Numbered from the stretch's first letter, positions 17,535 through 26,340 are shown. The stretch: DNA of 64,000 bases from Collinsella aerofaciens (GCF_902364355.1 NZ_CABJDK010000002.1:271923-335922), one strand, 5' to 3'. The notes: generated by a model from the sequence alone, not told the origin. Made by a program: numbers and translations.

Positions 17535-19610
17535 ATGAGATTCTCGATTATTAGCGAGATCCCCGGCAGGACCCGTCTTCAATTGGCGGGTCCTGTGCCA
17601 GAGAGCGATCTCGATGCACTTCTTAAGCTCAGCGGCGATATCGACGGCGTGCACAAGGTGCGCGTGTATGGCCGCATTGGCCAGATGGCGCTGGAGTACG
17701 ACGAGCCGCGCCGCGCGAGCGTGCTCGACGCCTTGGGCGCACTCGATGCTCAAGCTATCGCCGATGCCAAGTCGGGCTACGTGATGCAACTCGAGCCGCG
17801 CAAGCACAAACTCGTTATGGACCTGGCGACACTCGTCGGCGCCCATTACGCACGTCGCTGGTTCCTGCCGACGCCTCTACGTGCGGTGTTTGTCGTGGCC
17901 GGTTACATGGCATTTTTGCGCGCTGCCCTTCATGAGCTGGCGCAGCCACGCCTGACCGTTCCTGTGCTCGACGCTTCGGCCATCGGCATTTCGTTCGTCA
18001 AGCGTGATGTTGACACCGCGGGCCAGACAATGTTCCTGCTCAACGTGGGCGAGCTGCTCGAGGACTACACCCGCGCCATGAGCGAAAACGAGCTCATCAA
18101 CTCGCTGCTCGATGTGCCCGACAAGGCGCAAAAGATCGTCGGCGACACCGAGGTAAGCGTTGCCGCGACCGAGCTCGAGCCCGGCGATCTGGTCGCCGTG
18201 CGCACCGGCATGTCCATTTGCATCGACGGTGTTGTCGAGCAGGGGAGCGCCATGGTCAACCAGGCGACCCTGACCGGCGAGCCGCTTGCCGTCGAGCGCA
18301 GCGTGGGCGACGACGTGTTCGCCGGCACCGTCGTGGAGGACGGCAGTATCCTGGTGCGCGTGCGCGCCAACACGGCACAGACCAAGCTGCGCTCGATTGT
18401 CTCACTCGTGCAGACGGCCGACTCGCTCAAGTCCGAGGGCCAGTCGCACATGGAAGACCTCGCCAACAAGATCGTCCCGTGGAACTTCCTGCTCGCGGGC
18501 CTTGTCGCTCTCACCACGCGTAGCCTCATTAAGACCTCGGCGGCGCTGATGGTCGACTACTCGTGCGCACTCAAGCTCACGGGTTCCGTCGCCGTCATGA
18601 CTGCCATGAGCGATGCTGCCAAGATGGGCGTCATGGTCAAGGGCGCGAAGTACTTTGAGTCGTTTGCCAAGGCCGACACCATTGTGTTTGATAAGACCGG
18701 CACGCTCACCGAGGCGCAGCCGCGTCTTGCCTGCGTGCTCACCACCGACGGCTGGAGCGAGGACGAGGTCCTGCGCCTTTCTGCTTGCTTGGAGGAGCAT
18801 TTCCCGCATCCGGTGGCGCGCGCCGTCGTCAACGCTGCTCGCGAGCGTGGGCTCGAGCACCGCGAGCGCCATGCCGCCGTCGAGTACATCGTGGCGCACG
18901 GCATCGCTTCCTCCATCGAAGGGCGTCGCGCGATTATCGGTTCGGCACACTTTGTGTTTGAGGATGAGGGCGCGCAGCTCGATTCCGACATTAAGGAGCG
19001 CATTGAGTCCCAGATGCAGGGCCTGTCGCCGCTGTATCTGGCGGTCGACGGCAAGGTCGTCGGCGTGCTCGGCATCGAGGATCCGCTCAAGCCCGGCGTC
19101 CGTGAGGCCATCGCCGACCTACATGCGCTGGGCGTCAAGCATGTCGTTATGCTCACGGGCGATTCGGAGCGCACGGCCGAGCGCATTGCGCGCGAGGCGG
19201 GTGTCGACGAGTTTAAGGCCGAGCTGCTGCCCGAGGACAAGTACGCCTATGTGGAGCGCATTAAGGGTGAGGGGCGCCACGTTGCCATGGTGGGCGACGG
19301 CGTCAACGATTCGCCGGCACTCGGTTTGGCCGACGTGGGGCTGGCAATGGGTGGCGGAAGCGACATCGCCAAGGAGGTCGCCGATATCATCCTGACCGAC
19401 ACGGATCTGGCCGCGATCGTGCGTTTGCGCCGCATGAGCCAGGGCCTCATTGATCGTCTGACGAGCTCCTACTCTAAGGTGATGCTTACCAACTCAGCGC
19501 TCCTGGCGCTGGGCATTACCGGCGCGATTACCCCGCAGACGTCGTCGCTGCTGCACAACGGCTCGACGATTGCCTACAGTCTGAGCAACGCGAAGGCTTA
19601 CCTGCGTTAG
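17535..19610 (+). CDS. P1B-type heavy-metal-transporting ATPase with atypical metal-site motif
   Basis: A 691-residue P-type ATPase. The N-terminus (about residues 1-75) is a ferredoxin-like HMA-type domain without a CxxC pair. The core has the actuator motif TGEPLA, the phosphorylation site DKTGTLT and the hinge GDGVNDSPALGLADVGLAMG. The membrane segment before the phosphorylation domain reads DYSCALKLTGSVAVM where most P1B pumps have CPCALGLATP: the first Cys is Tyr, Pro is Ser and the following TP is GS. One Cys remains. Metal specificity therefore cannot be assigned by the usual motif. It is co-transcribed with the small protein before it, and a strong terminator closes the operon. Confidence 0.88.
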   Translation: MRFSIISEIPGRTRLQLAGPVPESDLDALLKLSGDIDGVHKVRVYGRIGQMALEYDEPRRASVLDALGALDAQAIADAKSGYVMQLEPRKHKLVMDLATLVGAHYARRWFLPTPLRAVFVVAGYMAFLRAALHELAQPRLTVPVLDASAIGISFVKRDVDTAGQTMFLLNVGELLEDYTRAMSENELINSLLDVPDKAQKIVGDTEVSVAATELEPGDLVAVRTGMSICIDGVVEQGSAMVNQATLTGEPLAVERSVGDDVFAGTVVEDGSILVRVRANTAQTKLRSIVSLVQTADSLKSEGQSHMEDLANKIVPWNFLLAGLVALTTRSLIKTSAALMVDYSCALKLTGSVAVMTAMSDAAKMGVMVKGAKYFESFAKADTIVFDKTGTLTEAQPRLACVLTTDGWSEDEVLRLSACLEEHFPHPVARAVVNAARERGLEHRERHAAVEYIVAHGIASSIEGRRAIIGSAHFVFEDEGAQLDSDIKERIESQMQGLSPLYLAVDGKVVGVLGIEDPLKPGVREAIADLHALGVKHVVMLTGDSERTAERIAREAGVDEFKAELLPEDKYAYVERIKGEGRHVAMVGDGVNDSPALGLADVGLAMGGGSDIAKEVADIILTDTDLAAIVRLRRMSQGLIDRLTSSYSKVMLTNSALLALGITGAITPQTSSLLHNGSTIAYSLSNAKAYLR

Positions 19611-19634
19611 CAGACGTGTTCGCCCACGTTATCT

Positions 19635-19680
19635 GGCCTGCGCCCAGACGGCATTTGTGTCGTCTGGGCGCAGGCCTTTT
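19635..19680 (+). terminator. Terminator of the metal ATPase operon
   Basis: A perfect 16-bp stem (arms 19635-19650 and 19661-19676) with a 10-base loop and TTTT after it. Confidence 0.88.
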
Positions 19681-19684
19681 GCGT

Positions 19685-19731
19685 TTGACCAAGTGCTAGC
19701 TTCTCTATATAGTGGTGCTAGCATGGCTAGC
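19685..19731 (+). promoter_or_regulatory. Promoter and probable autoregulatory operator of the toxin-antitoxin operon
   Basis: TTGACC (19685-19690), a 17-base spacer and TATAGT (19708-19713) make a strong promoter. Three GCTAGC sites surround it: one in the spacer (19695-19700) and an inverted pair GCTAGC-ATG-GCTAGC (19717-19731) just after the -10. This is a likely binding site for the antitoxin alone or with its toxin. Confidence 0.7.
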
Positions 19732-19752
19732 AATTGAAGGGAGCGGGTCAAC

Positions 19753-20106
19753 GTGGGTGCTGTTAGCGGCATGGCGCAGGTGAACGTTCGCGTGGATCGC
19801 CAGGTCAAGGACCATGCGGAGGAAGCGTTGCGGCTTTCGGGCGGGTCACTGCCCGAGCTCATCAAAAAGGTGGTGGCCAAGGTCGCGCAGGGCGGCGGGC
19901 AGTGCGAGGAAGTGCTTGCGGCCATCGGCGACCGGCGGCAGACCGTCGCGTCCGATACTCCGTTCGCCGCATCATGGGCGGTGGCAGACCGGCTTTATGC
20001 AGATCTGGGCATCGCTACGTCGCCCGTATCCGACGATCGCGATTGGGACACAATCTATTCCGAAGCCATGGACGAGCGCTATCGCCAAAAGGGGATGATC
20101 CTGTGA
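19753..20106 (+). CDS. RelB/DinJ-like antitoxin
   Basis: A 117-residue protein starting at GTG 19753 (AAGGGAG 9 bases upstream); the ATG at 19771 is an alternative. The N-terminus MAQVNVRVDRQVKDHAEEAL is a ribbon-helix-helix domain of the RelB/DinJ type that binds operators as a dimer. The C-terminal half, with DRDWDTIYSEAMDERY, is the likely toxin-wrapping segment. It overlaps the downstream PIN gene by 4 bases (GTGA). The pairing of a RelB-type antitoxin with a PIN toxin rather than a RelE-fold toxin is a mixed combination. Confidence 0.78.
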   Translation: MGAVSGMAQVNVRVDRQVKDHAEEALRLSGGSLPELIKKVVAKVAQGGGQCEEVLAAIGDRRQTVASDTPFAASWAVADRLYADLGIATSPVSDDRDWDTIYSEAMDERYRQKGMIL

Positions 20107-20618
20107 GCGGAGCCCCTCTTAAGATCATGGTGGATGCCAACGTTTGGGTCGATTCGTTTTGCGCCGACCATGCCGAGTCGCTCGCTGCTCGTGCCTTTAT
20201 TGGGCAGGCGGCGGAGGCAGGGGCATTGATGTTCTTTCCGGTGCATATCGCCAAGGACGTGCTGTACGTTGTCCAACACGAGCTGAAGCGTAGCGTTCTT
20301 GCCAGTGGGGGAGCGCTCGACGAGGCATCTGCCCGTGCAATTGGCGATGCGGCGCTGGCGTTTGTTCGGAACATGACCGAAAACGCCACGGCCGTGGGTG
20401 CAGATGCGTCGGACCTTTGGCTGGCCGACAAATACTTAGCGCTCCATCGCGATTACGAGGACAACTTGGTACTCGCCGCATGCAAACGCGCGCAGGTCGA
20501 TTACTTGGTGACCAACGATCGCAAGCTGCTCGAACATGCCGATCTTGCAGCAAAGACCCCGCGCCAAATGATGCCGATTCTTGCTTTGGCCAAACGCGGC
20601 AGCGCGGTTATCGGTTGA
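20103..20618 (+). CDS. PIN-domain toxin (putative RNase)
   Basis: A 171-residue PIN-domain protein. The start is GTG 20103, overlapping the antitoxin stop. Acidic metal-site residues are visible: MVDANVWVD at the N-terminus, DASDLWLADKYLALHRD in the middle, and EDNLVLAACK followed by YLVTNDRKLL, the classic last strand of the fold. These would coordinate Mg or Mn for RNA cleavage. The overlap, promoter and palindromic operator support a type II toxin-antitoxin module. The target RNA is unknown. Convergent with the hypothetical gene at 20677, from which a shared hairpin separates it. Confidence 0.82.
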   Translation: MSGAPLKIMVDANVWVDSFCADHAESLAARAFIGQAAEAGALMFFPVHIAKDVLYVVQHELKRSVLASGGALDEASARAIGDAALAFVRNMTENATAVGADASDLWLADKYLALHRDYEDNLVLAACKRAQVDYLVTNDRKLLEHADLAAKTPRQMMPILALAKRGSAVIG

Positions 20619-20630
20619 CGCGAACTGTTT

Positions 20631-20667
20631 GCGGGCCCCTTGGACGACGATGCGCCAAGGGGCCCGC
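20631..20667. terminator. Bidirectional hairpin between convergent genes
   Basis: A perfect 13-bp stem GCGGGCCCCTTGG / CCAAGGGGCCCGC with an 11-base loop sits between the toxin and the minus-strand hypothetical gene. T-rich tails are weak on both sides. Confidence 0.55.
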
Positions 20668-20676
20668 GTCTGCTAT

Positions 20677-21111
20677 TTACAAAAGCTCGGCCTTGATGGC
20701 GGGACTTTCTGCGAGCTGCTCGGCTGCCTTTTCGTCGGAGCTGTCGAGTGCTGCCAGACTGCGGTAGACCCACTCGTTGACCTGGGTGTTCTTGACGCCT
20801 GCGGTCTGCATAAGGGCGCCTACCCCGCGGATTGCTGCGAGCAGATCGGCTTTGGGACCCGCGAGCTCGACCTCGATGCCGTGGTAGGCGGCCACGCCGC
20901 GGTTCTCACTCACGTGGTCGATAAAGCCCTCGACGGTCTCAAGCTGCTGGGCGAGTGCTGCATCATCGTCAGCGTCCAGCGCAACAAGGGCGTTCGAAAC
21001 CGTGAGGGCGGGATGTCCGCAGGGGACAAAGCCTTCGATGACATCCATAGCTTCGGTAATGGTTGAGCCCAGGCCTGCGAGGGCATTGACGAGTTGCTGC
21101 TTGGTATCCAT
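20677..21111 (-). CDS. Conserved-looking hypothetical protein
   Basis: A 144-residue soluble, acidic protein with no membrane segment or signal. The start at 21111 has AAAGGA a few bases upstream. The sequence is predicted mostly helical (MDTKQQLVNALAGLGSTITE at the start; DSSDEKAAEQLAESP near the end), with a short beta-rich centre around YHGIEVELAG. Good codon use and a proper ribosome site argue for a real gene. I do not recognise the family, and the neighbours (toxin-antitoxin, ssrA) suggest nothing specific. Confidence 0.6.
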   Translation of the reverse strand: MDTKQQLVNALAGLGSTITEAMDVIEGFVPCGHPALTVSNALVALDADDDAALAQQLETVEGFIDHVSENRGVAAYHGIEVELAGPKADLLAAIRGVGALMQTAGVKNTQVNEWVYRSLAALDSSDEKAAEQLAESPAIKAELL

Positions 21112-21348
21112 AACGGTCCTTTCGACGGGTCAATTTTGCTTGGCGAAAATATACGTGACGCGATCGGTAACAAAAGTGCGAAGTATGGTGCACATTAGGG
21201 TCTTCACAGCTCGTGCATAGAACAGCTGTCCGCTTTCAGAACGTGGTAAGATAACACTCCACAAGCGGGGCTTGCCCTGCATGTTCCTTGAAAAGTCGAC
21301 GGGTGTTGGGTACTCGTGCCCAATGCCATCCAGACTTTCCCAACATTC

Positions 21349-21712
21349 GGGGGCGACTGGTTTCGACACGATAGCTCTGAGAGAGGAAGCAAGCCGAGGT
21401 CTCCTCGCCTCGTTAAACAGGGGTACCGTCAAATTGAATTGACAACAACTCTTCTTTTGAGCCTATGGCTCTCGCTGCTTAATTTATAGCGGCGCGTCAA
21501 CCCGGTGATTTCCCCGACACCGGCGCGACGTCATGTTAGGGGAATGCCCCTGCGCACGTAATCGGTATGGCGCGGGCTAAGACCGAACCGGTTAGGACGC
21601 CGCGAGCGTGTCGCTGCGCGCAAAGCGTCCGAGACTAAACCAGCGACTGAGCTTGGAGATGCCAATCAGGGGGCTTTCGTGGACCGGAGTTCGATTCTCC
21701 GCGCCTCCACCA
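21349..21712 (+). ncRNA. ssrA: Transfer-messenger RNA
   Basis: A 364-base tmRNA that rescues stalled ribosomes. The 5' end GGGGGCGACTGGTTTCGAC is diagnostic. The 5' GGGGGCG pairs with CGCCTCC near the 3' end (one G-U), followed by A-CCA, with a T-arm GTTCGATTC. The tag reading frame ends at 21441-21482 and decodes as DNNSSFEPMALAA then stop; the resume codon just before is ATT by my reading, which is unusual and should be checked against structure. It is followed by a strong terminator. About 235 bases upstream (21112-21348) hold no gene; TAAGAT near 21247 might be a -10. Confidence 0.95.
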
Positions 21713-21721
21713 TAAGTAACA

Positions 21722-21756
21722 GGCAGGTAGATACTCATATCTACCTGCCTTTTTAT
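21722..21756 (+). terminator. Terminator of ssrA
   Basis: A perfect 13-bp stem AGGCAGGTAGATA / TATCTACCTGCCT with a 4-base loop, running into a T stretch. Confidence 0.9.
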
Positions 21757-21770
21757 TTCTTGTCCGCACC

Positions 21771-22020
21771 GCGGAGAATCGAACTCTGTGCAGGGCGCGG
21801 GCGTAAAGAAAACGCGTAAGCGTTTTTAGCCCGCGGGCGAGGACGCCGGCAGGCGGCCGAAGCCGGTGCGGATTTGCGAAGCAAATACGCGGATTCTCCG
21901 CGCAAAGCCCCAGCCAAAACAGATGTGCTGCCGACGGCATTTCTGCTGGCTGTGCCCCGCGCCGACAGATCCCCTTCATCCGCGGAGAATCGAACTCTGT
22001 TTAGGGCGCGGACGTTAAGC
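21771..22020. repeat. Two inverted copies of the tmRNA 3' end sequence, 210 bases apart
   Basis: CGCGGAGAATCGAACTC occurs at 21771-21787 and 21981-21997. It is the exact reverse complement of the ssrA T-arm and acceptor (about 21687-21703). Similarity between the two copies continues for about 25 bases (CTGT..AGGGCGCGG.CGT) beyond the part shared with ssrA. A fragment GCGGATTCTCCGCGC near 21890 has the opposite orientation. A hairpin AAAACGC-gtaa-GCGTTTT lies at 21810-21827. No coding sequence is credible here. Confidence 0.65.
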
Positions 22021-22042
22021 AAACGCTACGGCAACGCAGGGT

Positions 22043-22303
22043 GGGACACGCTTTCCTAACGGCGGCCCAGGCGGAAAATCCATCCCGGAATTCCGGCTCA
22101 GACTGGGGTGCAGTTTCCGGATGACGCCTCAAGCGGAAACTGCATCCCGGAATCTTCATTCGGAATGGGATGCAATTTCCAAATGAATGGCTAGCGGAAA
22201 GTATATCCCGGAATCCGCGCTCAGAACGGGTCGCGCTTTCCCAACGGCGGTCCAAGCGGAAAGCGCATCCCGTAATCCCGCCTCAAACTGGGACGCACTT
22301 TCC
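22043..22303. repeat. Tandem array of five 62-base palindromic units
   Basis: Left arms of form GGGnnnnnnTTTCC start at 22043, 22105, 22167, 22228 and 22290, giving a period of 62, 62, 61 and 62. Right arms GGAAAnnnnATCCC follow at 22073, 22135, 22196 and 22258. The GGG, TTTCC, GGAAA and ATCCC ends are constant while the middle of the arms varies. The fifth unit has lost its right arm. It ends about 88 bases before the patatin gene. Confidence 0.85.
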
Positions 22304-22390
22304 GCTGCACCTGCCGCCTCGAAAAACCTGCGCGCCCTCCATCCCAAAACTGGGTAGAAGAAAGCCAAAACGCAATCGCAGGAGGTCAAT

Positions 22391-23269
22391 ATGACTGCAG
22401 AAGATAAGGCAAAGAACGCCGGCAAGGTCGCGCTCGTCTTGGAGGGTGGCAGTTTTCGTGGGCAGTTTACCGCCGGCGTGCTCGACGTTCTCATGGAGGC
22501 CGGTGTCGAAATTCCGGCGGTATATGGCGTATCGGCCGGTGCGCTCAACGGCGTCAACTACAAGTCACACCAGATCGGTCGCGTCAATCGCATCAACCTG
22601 ACCTTCTGCAATGACAACCGCTACATGGGTGCCGCATCCTTCGCATCCACGGGCTCCATCGTGGGTTACGACTTTATCTTCAACGATATCCAGGACCGCC
22701 TGGATCCCTTTGACAACGAGGCGTTCGACGCGAGCCCCATCGAGATGTACGCCGTCGCGACGGACATGCTGTTTGGAACCGCTGCCTACCTGCCGGTCAA
22801 AAGCGCCGTGCTCGACCTCGATGCTGTGCGCGCCTCCACCTCGCTGCCGCTGGTGACGCCGCCGGTCGAGATCGACGGGCACAAATACGTCGACGGCGGC
22901 GTGGCCGATTCGGTTCCTATCGAGCATGTGCTCGAGGAGGCGGGCTTCGACCGTGCGGTCGTCATCGTCACCCAGGACCGCTCGTACGAGAAAAAGCCCT
23001 ACGAGTTTATGCCTGCCGCGCGCGCCCGCTATGCCGACTACCCCTACCTGCTCGAGGCTATCGAGACGCGCCACGACCGCTATAACCTCCAGCGCATGCA
23101 CCTGTGGAAGTATGAGCGCGAGGGCCGCGCGCTGGTCATCGCTCCGCAAAAGCCGGTCGAGGTCGGCCATGTCGAGCATGATCCGGCCAAGCTTCTCGAC
23201 CTGTATATCCAGGGCCGCCAGGAGGCAAAGCGCTTGCTGGGAGATATCGAGGCATTTGTCGAGCGCTAG
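22391..23269 (+). CDS. Patatin-like phospholipase
   Basis: A 292-residue cytosolic patatin-family hydrolase. The oxyanion-hole glycine motif is VLEGGSFRGQFTAGVLD, the nucleophile serine is in GVSAG (GxSxG) and the catalytic aspartate is in DGGVADSVP (DG[GA]). No signal peptide is present. This resembles bacterial YjjU/RssA-like patatins that act on membrane phospholipid or related acyl esters; the substrate is not known. The start has CAGGAGGTC upstream. It stands alone behind the palindromic array, with ribosomal protein genes next on the same strand under their own promoter. Confidence 0.88.
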   Translation: MTAEDKAKNAGKVALVLEGGSFRGQFTAGVLDVLMEAGVEIPAVYGVSAGALNGVNYKSHQIGRVNRINLTFCNDNRYMGAASFASTGSIVGYDFIFNDIQDRLDPFDNEAFDASPIEMYAVATDMLFGTAAYLPVKSAVLDLDAVRASTSLPLVTPPVEIDGHKYVDGGVADSVPIEHVLEEAGFDRAVVIVTQDRSYEKKPYEFMPAARARYADYPYLLEAIETRHDRYNLQRMHLWKYEREGRALVIAPQKPVEVGHVEHDPAKLLDLYIQGRQEAKRLLGDIEAFVER

Positions 23270-23332
23270 CGCTGCAACGTCACGGCTCGTGGATGACATG
23301 TGCAGAAACTCTGGTCGGAGCCAAAATACCTG

Positions 23333-23360
23333 TTGACTCGGGCGGCGAGCGGGGTAATAT
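23333..23360 (+). promoter_or_regulatory. Promoter of rplM-rpsI
   Basis: TTGACT (23333-23338), 16-base spacer, TAATAT (23355-23360). The transcript would have a leader of about 60 bases before rplM. Confidence 0.65.
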
Positions 23361-23426
23361 GGACGGGTTACTTGCAGAGCCCCGTGAATCTCTGTAACAA
23401 CACGTACTGTACATGGAGGAGTCTAA

Positions 23427-23870
23427 GTGATTTCGAAATCGACTCACTACGCCAAGCAGGGCGAGGTCCAGCGCAACTGGGTTCTCGTCGACGCCGATGG
23501 TGCTGTCCTGGGCCGTCTTGCCACCCAGATCGCAATGATCCTGCGCGGTAAGAACAAGCCCCAGTTCACGCCCAACAGCGACTGCGGCGACTTCGTTGTC
23601 GTCATCAACGCCGATAAGGTCCAGCTTACCGGTAACAAGGCCGACACGAAGACCTATTATCGCCACAGCGGCTACAACGGCGGCCTCAAGGCTGAGAGCT
23701 TCCGCCAGGCTATGGAGAAGCACCCGGAGAAGGTCATCGAGCGCGCCGTTCGCGGTATGCTGCCCAAGACCACCCTCGGCCGTGCCCAGATGACCAAGCT
23801 TAAGGTCTACGCTGGTGCCGAGCATCCGCATGCTGCCCAGAACCCCACGAAGATTGAGCTGGAGGCTTAA
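23427..23870 (+). CDS. rplM: 50S ribosomal protein L13
   Basis: A 147-residue L13. The GTG start at 23427 follows ATGGAGGAG. Recognisable by [20 protein letters not shown] near the start, the [18 protein letters not shown] segment and [14 protein letters not shown]. Normal length. It is 2 bases from rpsI, the usual gene pair. Confidence 0.97.
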   Translation: MISKSTHYAKQGEVQRNWVLVDADGAVLGRLATQIAMILRGKNKPQFTPNSDCGDFVVVINADKVQLTGNKADTKTYYRHSGYNGGLKAESFRQAMEKHPEKVIERAVRGMLPKTTLGRAQMTKLKVYAGAEHPHAAQNPTKIELEA

Positions 23871-23872
23871 AG

Positions 23873-24268
<396 letters not shown>

Positions 24269-24298
24269 GGTTTTATCTCCTTTCGAGATACAATGTAC

Positions 24299-24342
24299 AA
24301 GCGGGGCCTGCCGATTCCTCGGCGGGTCCCGCTTTTCTTTTT
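24299..24342 (+). terminator. Terminator of rplM-rpsI
   Basis: A G+C-rich stem (AAGCGGG with CCCGCTT, and CCTGCCG with CGGCGGG) followed by TTTTCTTTTT. Confidence 0.85.
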
Positions 24343-24391
24343 CGACTAGGGTGGGCGGTTGTATATCGCCTGCTAGGGAAGGAGCGATCCT

Positions 24392-25729
24392 ATGCCCCAG
24401 AACATCTTCGGTACCGACGGCGTCCGTGGCGTCGCCAATGCCGACCTCTCGTGCGACCTCGCGTTTCGCCTGGGCCGCGCGGCGACCAAGTTCCTTGGCC
24501 CGGACATCTGCATCGGCCGCGACACGCGTCTTTCGGGTACCATGCTCGAGAGTGCTCTGACCGCTGGCATTATGGCAGAGGGCGGCCGTCCGCATTGCTG
24601 CGGCGTTATCCCTACGCCGGCCGTGGCGCTGCTCACTGTCCAAAATGAGCTCGACGGCGGCATCGTCATCTCTGCTTCGCACAATCCTCCGGAGTTCAAC
24701 GGCATCAAGTTCTTTAGCCGCAAGGGCATGAAGCTTCCCGATGCTGTCGAGGAAGAGATCAGCGCTTGGGTCATGTCCGAGGAGGCCATGGCTGCCGATA
24801 CGCTGCCGACCGGTGCCGGCGTGGGCCACATCATCAAGATGAAGGACGCTCGCAAGGCGTACGTCGACCACGCCATCGATACGCTTGATGGCCTGAGGCT
24901 CGACGGCCTGGTCGTTGCCGTCGACTGCGGCCATGGTGCTTCTTGCCAGACTACGCCCGCCGCGCTGCAGCGCCTGGGTGCCACGGTCCATGCCATCAAC
25001 ACCGATTACTGCGGCACTGACATTAACGTTGAGTGCGGCTCCACTCACCTTGAGCCCCTGCGCGAGCTCGTGCTGCGCACCCACGCCGATATCGGCCTGG
25101 CCCACGACGGCGACGCCGACCGCGTGCTGTTCGTGGACAGCGAGGGCAACGAGATCGACGGCGACTACATCCTGGCTATCTGCGGCTCCGATCTGGCCGC
25201 TCGCGGCAAGCTCGCCAACTCCGAGATCGTCTCGACCGTCATGTGCAACCTGGGCTTCTCCATCGCTATGAAGGAGCAGGGCTTCGAGATGGTTCAGACC
25301 GCCGTGGGCGACCGCTACGTTCTGGAGCGTATGCTCGCGGATGGCGCCGTCATCGGCGGCGAGCAGTCCGGCCACATCATCTTCCTGGAGCACAACACCA
25401 CCGGCGACGGTCTGGTGACGGCACTGCAGCTATTGGCCGTGCTCAAGCGCACCGGTCGTACCCTCACCGATCTTGCCGGCATCATGAAGAAGTACCCGCA
25501 GGTACTCGTCAACGTGCATTCCGACAACAAGGCTGGTCTGGACGATTGCCAGCCTATCTGGGATGCCGTCGCTGCCGCCGAGAAGGAGCTCAATGGTCGC
25601 GGCCGCATTCTGGTGCGTCCGAGCGGTACCGAGCCGCTGGTCCGCGTTATGGCCGAGGCCGAGACGCACGAGCTGACCCAGCGCGTTGTCGACGACATCG
25701 TCGAGGTTGTCAAGCGCGAACTTCCCTAA
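24392..25729 (+). CDS. glmM: Phosphoglucosamine mutase
   Basis: A 445-residue enzyme that interconverts glucosamine 6-phosphate and glucosamine 1-phosphate on the way to UDP-GlcNAc. It has the N-terminal FGTDGVRGVAN, the phosphoserine loop VISASHNPPEFNG, the metal site DGDADRVLFVD and the phosphate-binding RPSGTEPLVRVM near the C-terminus, all four expected domains. GGGAAGGAG precedes the start. It is followed by the stand-alone EIIA and nagB; these share the amino-sugar theme, though each appears to have its own leader. Confidence 0.95.
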   Translation: MPQNIFGTDGVRGVANADLSCDLAFRLGRAATKFLGPDICIGRDTRLSGTMLESALTAGIMAEGGRPHCCGVIPTPAVALLTVQNELDGGIVISASHNPPEFNGIKFFSRKGMKLPDAVEEEISAWVMSEEAMAADTLPTGAGVGHIIKMKDARKAYVDHAIDTLDGLRLDGLVVAVDCGHGASCQTTPAALQRLGATVHAINTDYCGTDINVECGSTHLEPLRELVLRTHADIGLAHDGDADRVLFVDSEGNEIDGDYILAICGSDLAARGKLANSEIVSTVMCNLGFSIAMKEQGFEMVQTAVGDRYVLERMLADGAVIGGEQSGHIIFLEHNTTGDGLVTALQLLAVLKRTGRTLTDLAGIMKKYPQVLVNVHSDNKAGLDDCQPIWDAVAAAEKELNGRGRILVRPSGTEPLVRVMAEAETHELTQRVVDDIVEVVKRELP

Positions 25730-25800
25730 TGGTCAAAAACGAGTGCCAAGTGGTAAACTGTTAAGGCTATTTTGGTCGATTGGTATGTCCGAGGGGGAGC

Positions 25801-26298
25801 ATGTTCACTAAAGTCCTAAGGTCTTTTGGTATGCGTGGTCGAGTCCTTACGCTGGATGCTCCCATCTCGGGCGACGTCATTTCGTTGTCCGAGGTCAATG
25901 ACCAGACATTTGCCACCGGCCTGTTGGGCCAGGGCGTGGCGATTCAGCCTACGGGTACGCGCGTGATTGCGCCAGCAGACGCCAAGGTCGAGGCTATTTT
26001 TCCCACGGGACACGCCGTTGCGCTTAACACGGTCGATGGCTTGGACGTGCTCATCCACGTTGGCTTGGACACTGTTCAGCTCGAGGGCAAGCACTTTACC
26101 GTACATGCGCAAGTGGGTGACATCGTCCACAAGGGCGATGTACTCATTGAGTTCGATCGTGAGGCAATTGCTGCCGAGGGCTACGATGTGACGGTCCCCA
26201 TCTTGGTGTGCAACTCCGTTGAGTTCTCGAGTATCAAGGGCTCCGTTGGTGCGCATGTCGAAGAGATGGACCAGCTCATCGTTGCTCGCGAGCGCTAG
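25801..26298 (+). CDS. crr: PTS glucose-type EIIA protein
   Basis: A 165-residue single-domain EIIA of the glucose class. The start at 25801 follows CGAGGGGG; an upstream ATG at 25780 has no ribosome site. The phosphoryl-accepting His is in VLIHVGLDTV, followed by EGKHF with the second active-site His; the region GDVLIEFDREAI is typical of the fold. As no EIIB or EIIC is adjacent, it likely serves several permeases, including the EIICB at 53.1 kb, which has no EIIA domain. In this phylum a regulatory role like that of enteric EIIA(Glc) is not established. Confidence 0.9.
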   Translation: MFTKVLRSFGMRGRVLTLDAPISGDVISLSEVNDQTFATGLLGQGVAIQPTGTRVIAPADAKVEAIFPTGHAVALNTVDGLDVLIHVGLDTVQLEGKHFTVHAQVGDIVHKGDVLIEFDREAIAAEGYDVTVPILVCNSVEFSSIKGSVGAHVEEMDQLIVARER

Positions 26299-26340
26299 CA
26301 AGTGCACGTGGCCATTAGCCTACAATTCAAACACGTTTAT

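Noticed and set aside
21635..21979. 114-codon minus-strand frame containing RRGESNSGPRKPP
   Set aside because: This is translation of the antisense strand of the tmRNA 3' end, a common annotation artefact.
22043..22303. CRISPR array
   Set aside because: Units are palindromes with variable arms and a 62-base period, lack an identical direct repeat with unique spacers, and no cas gene is in the window.
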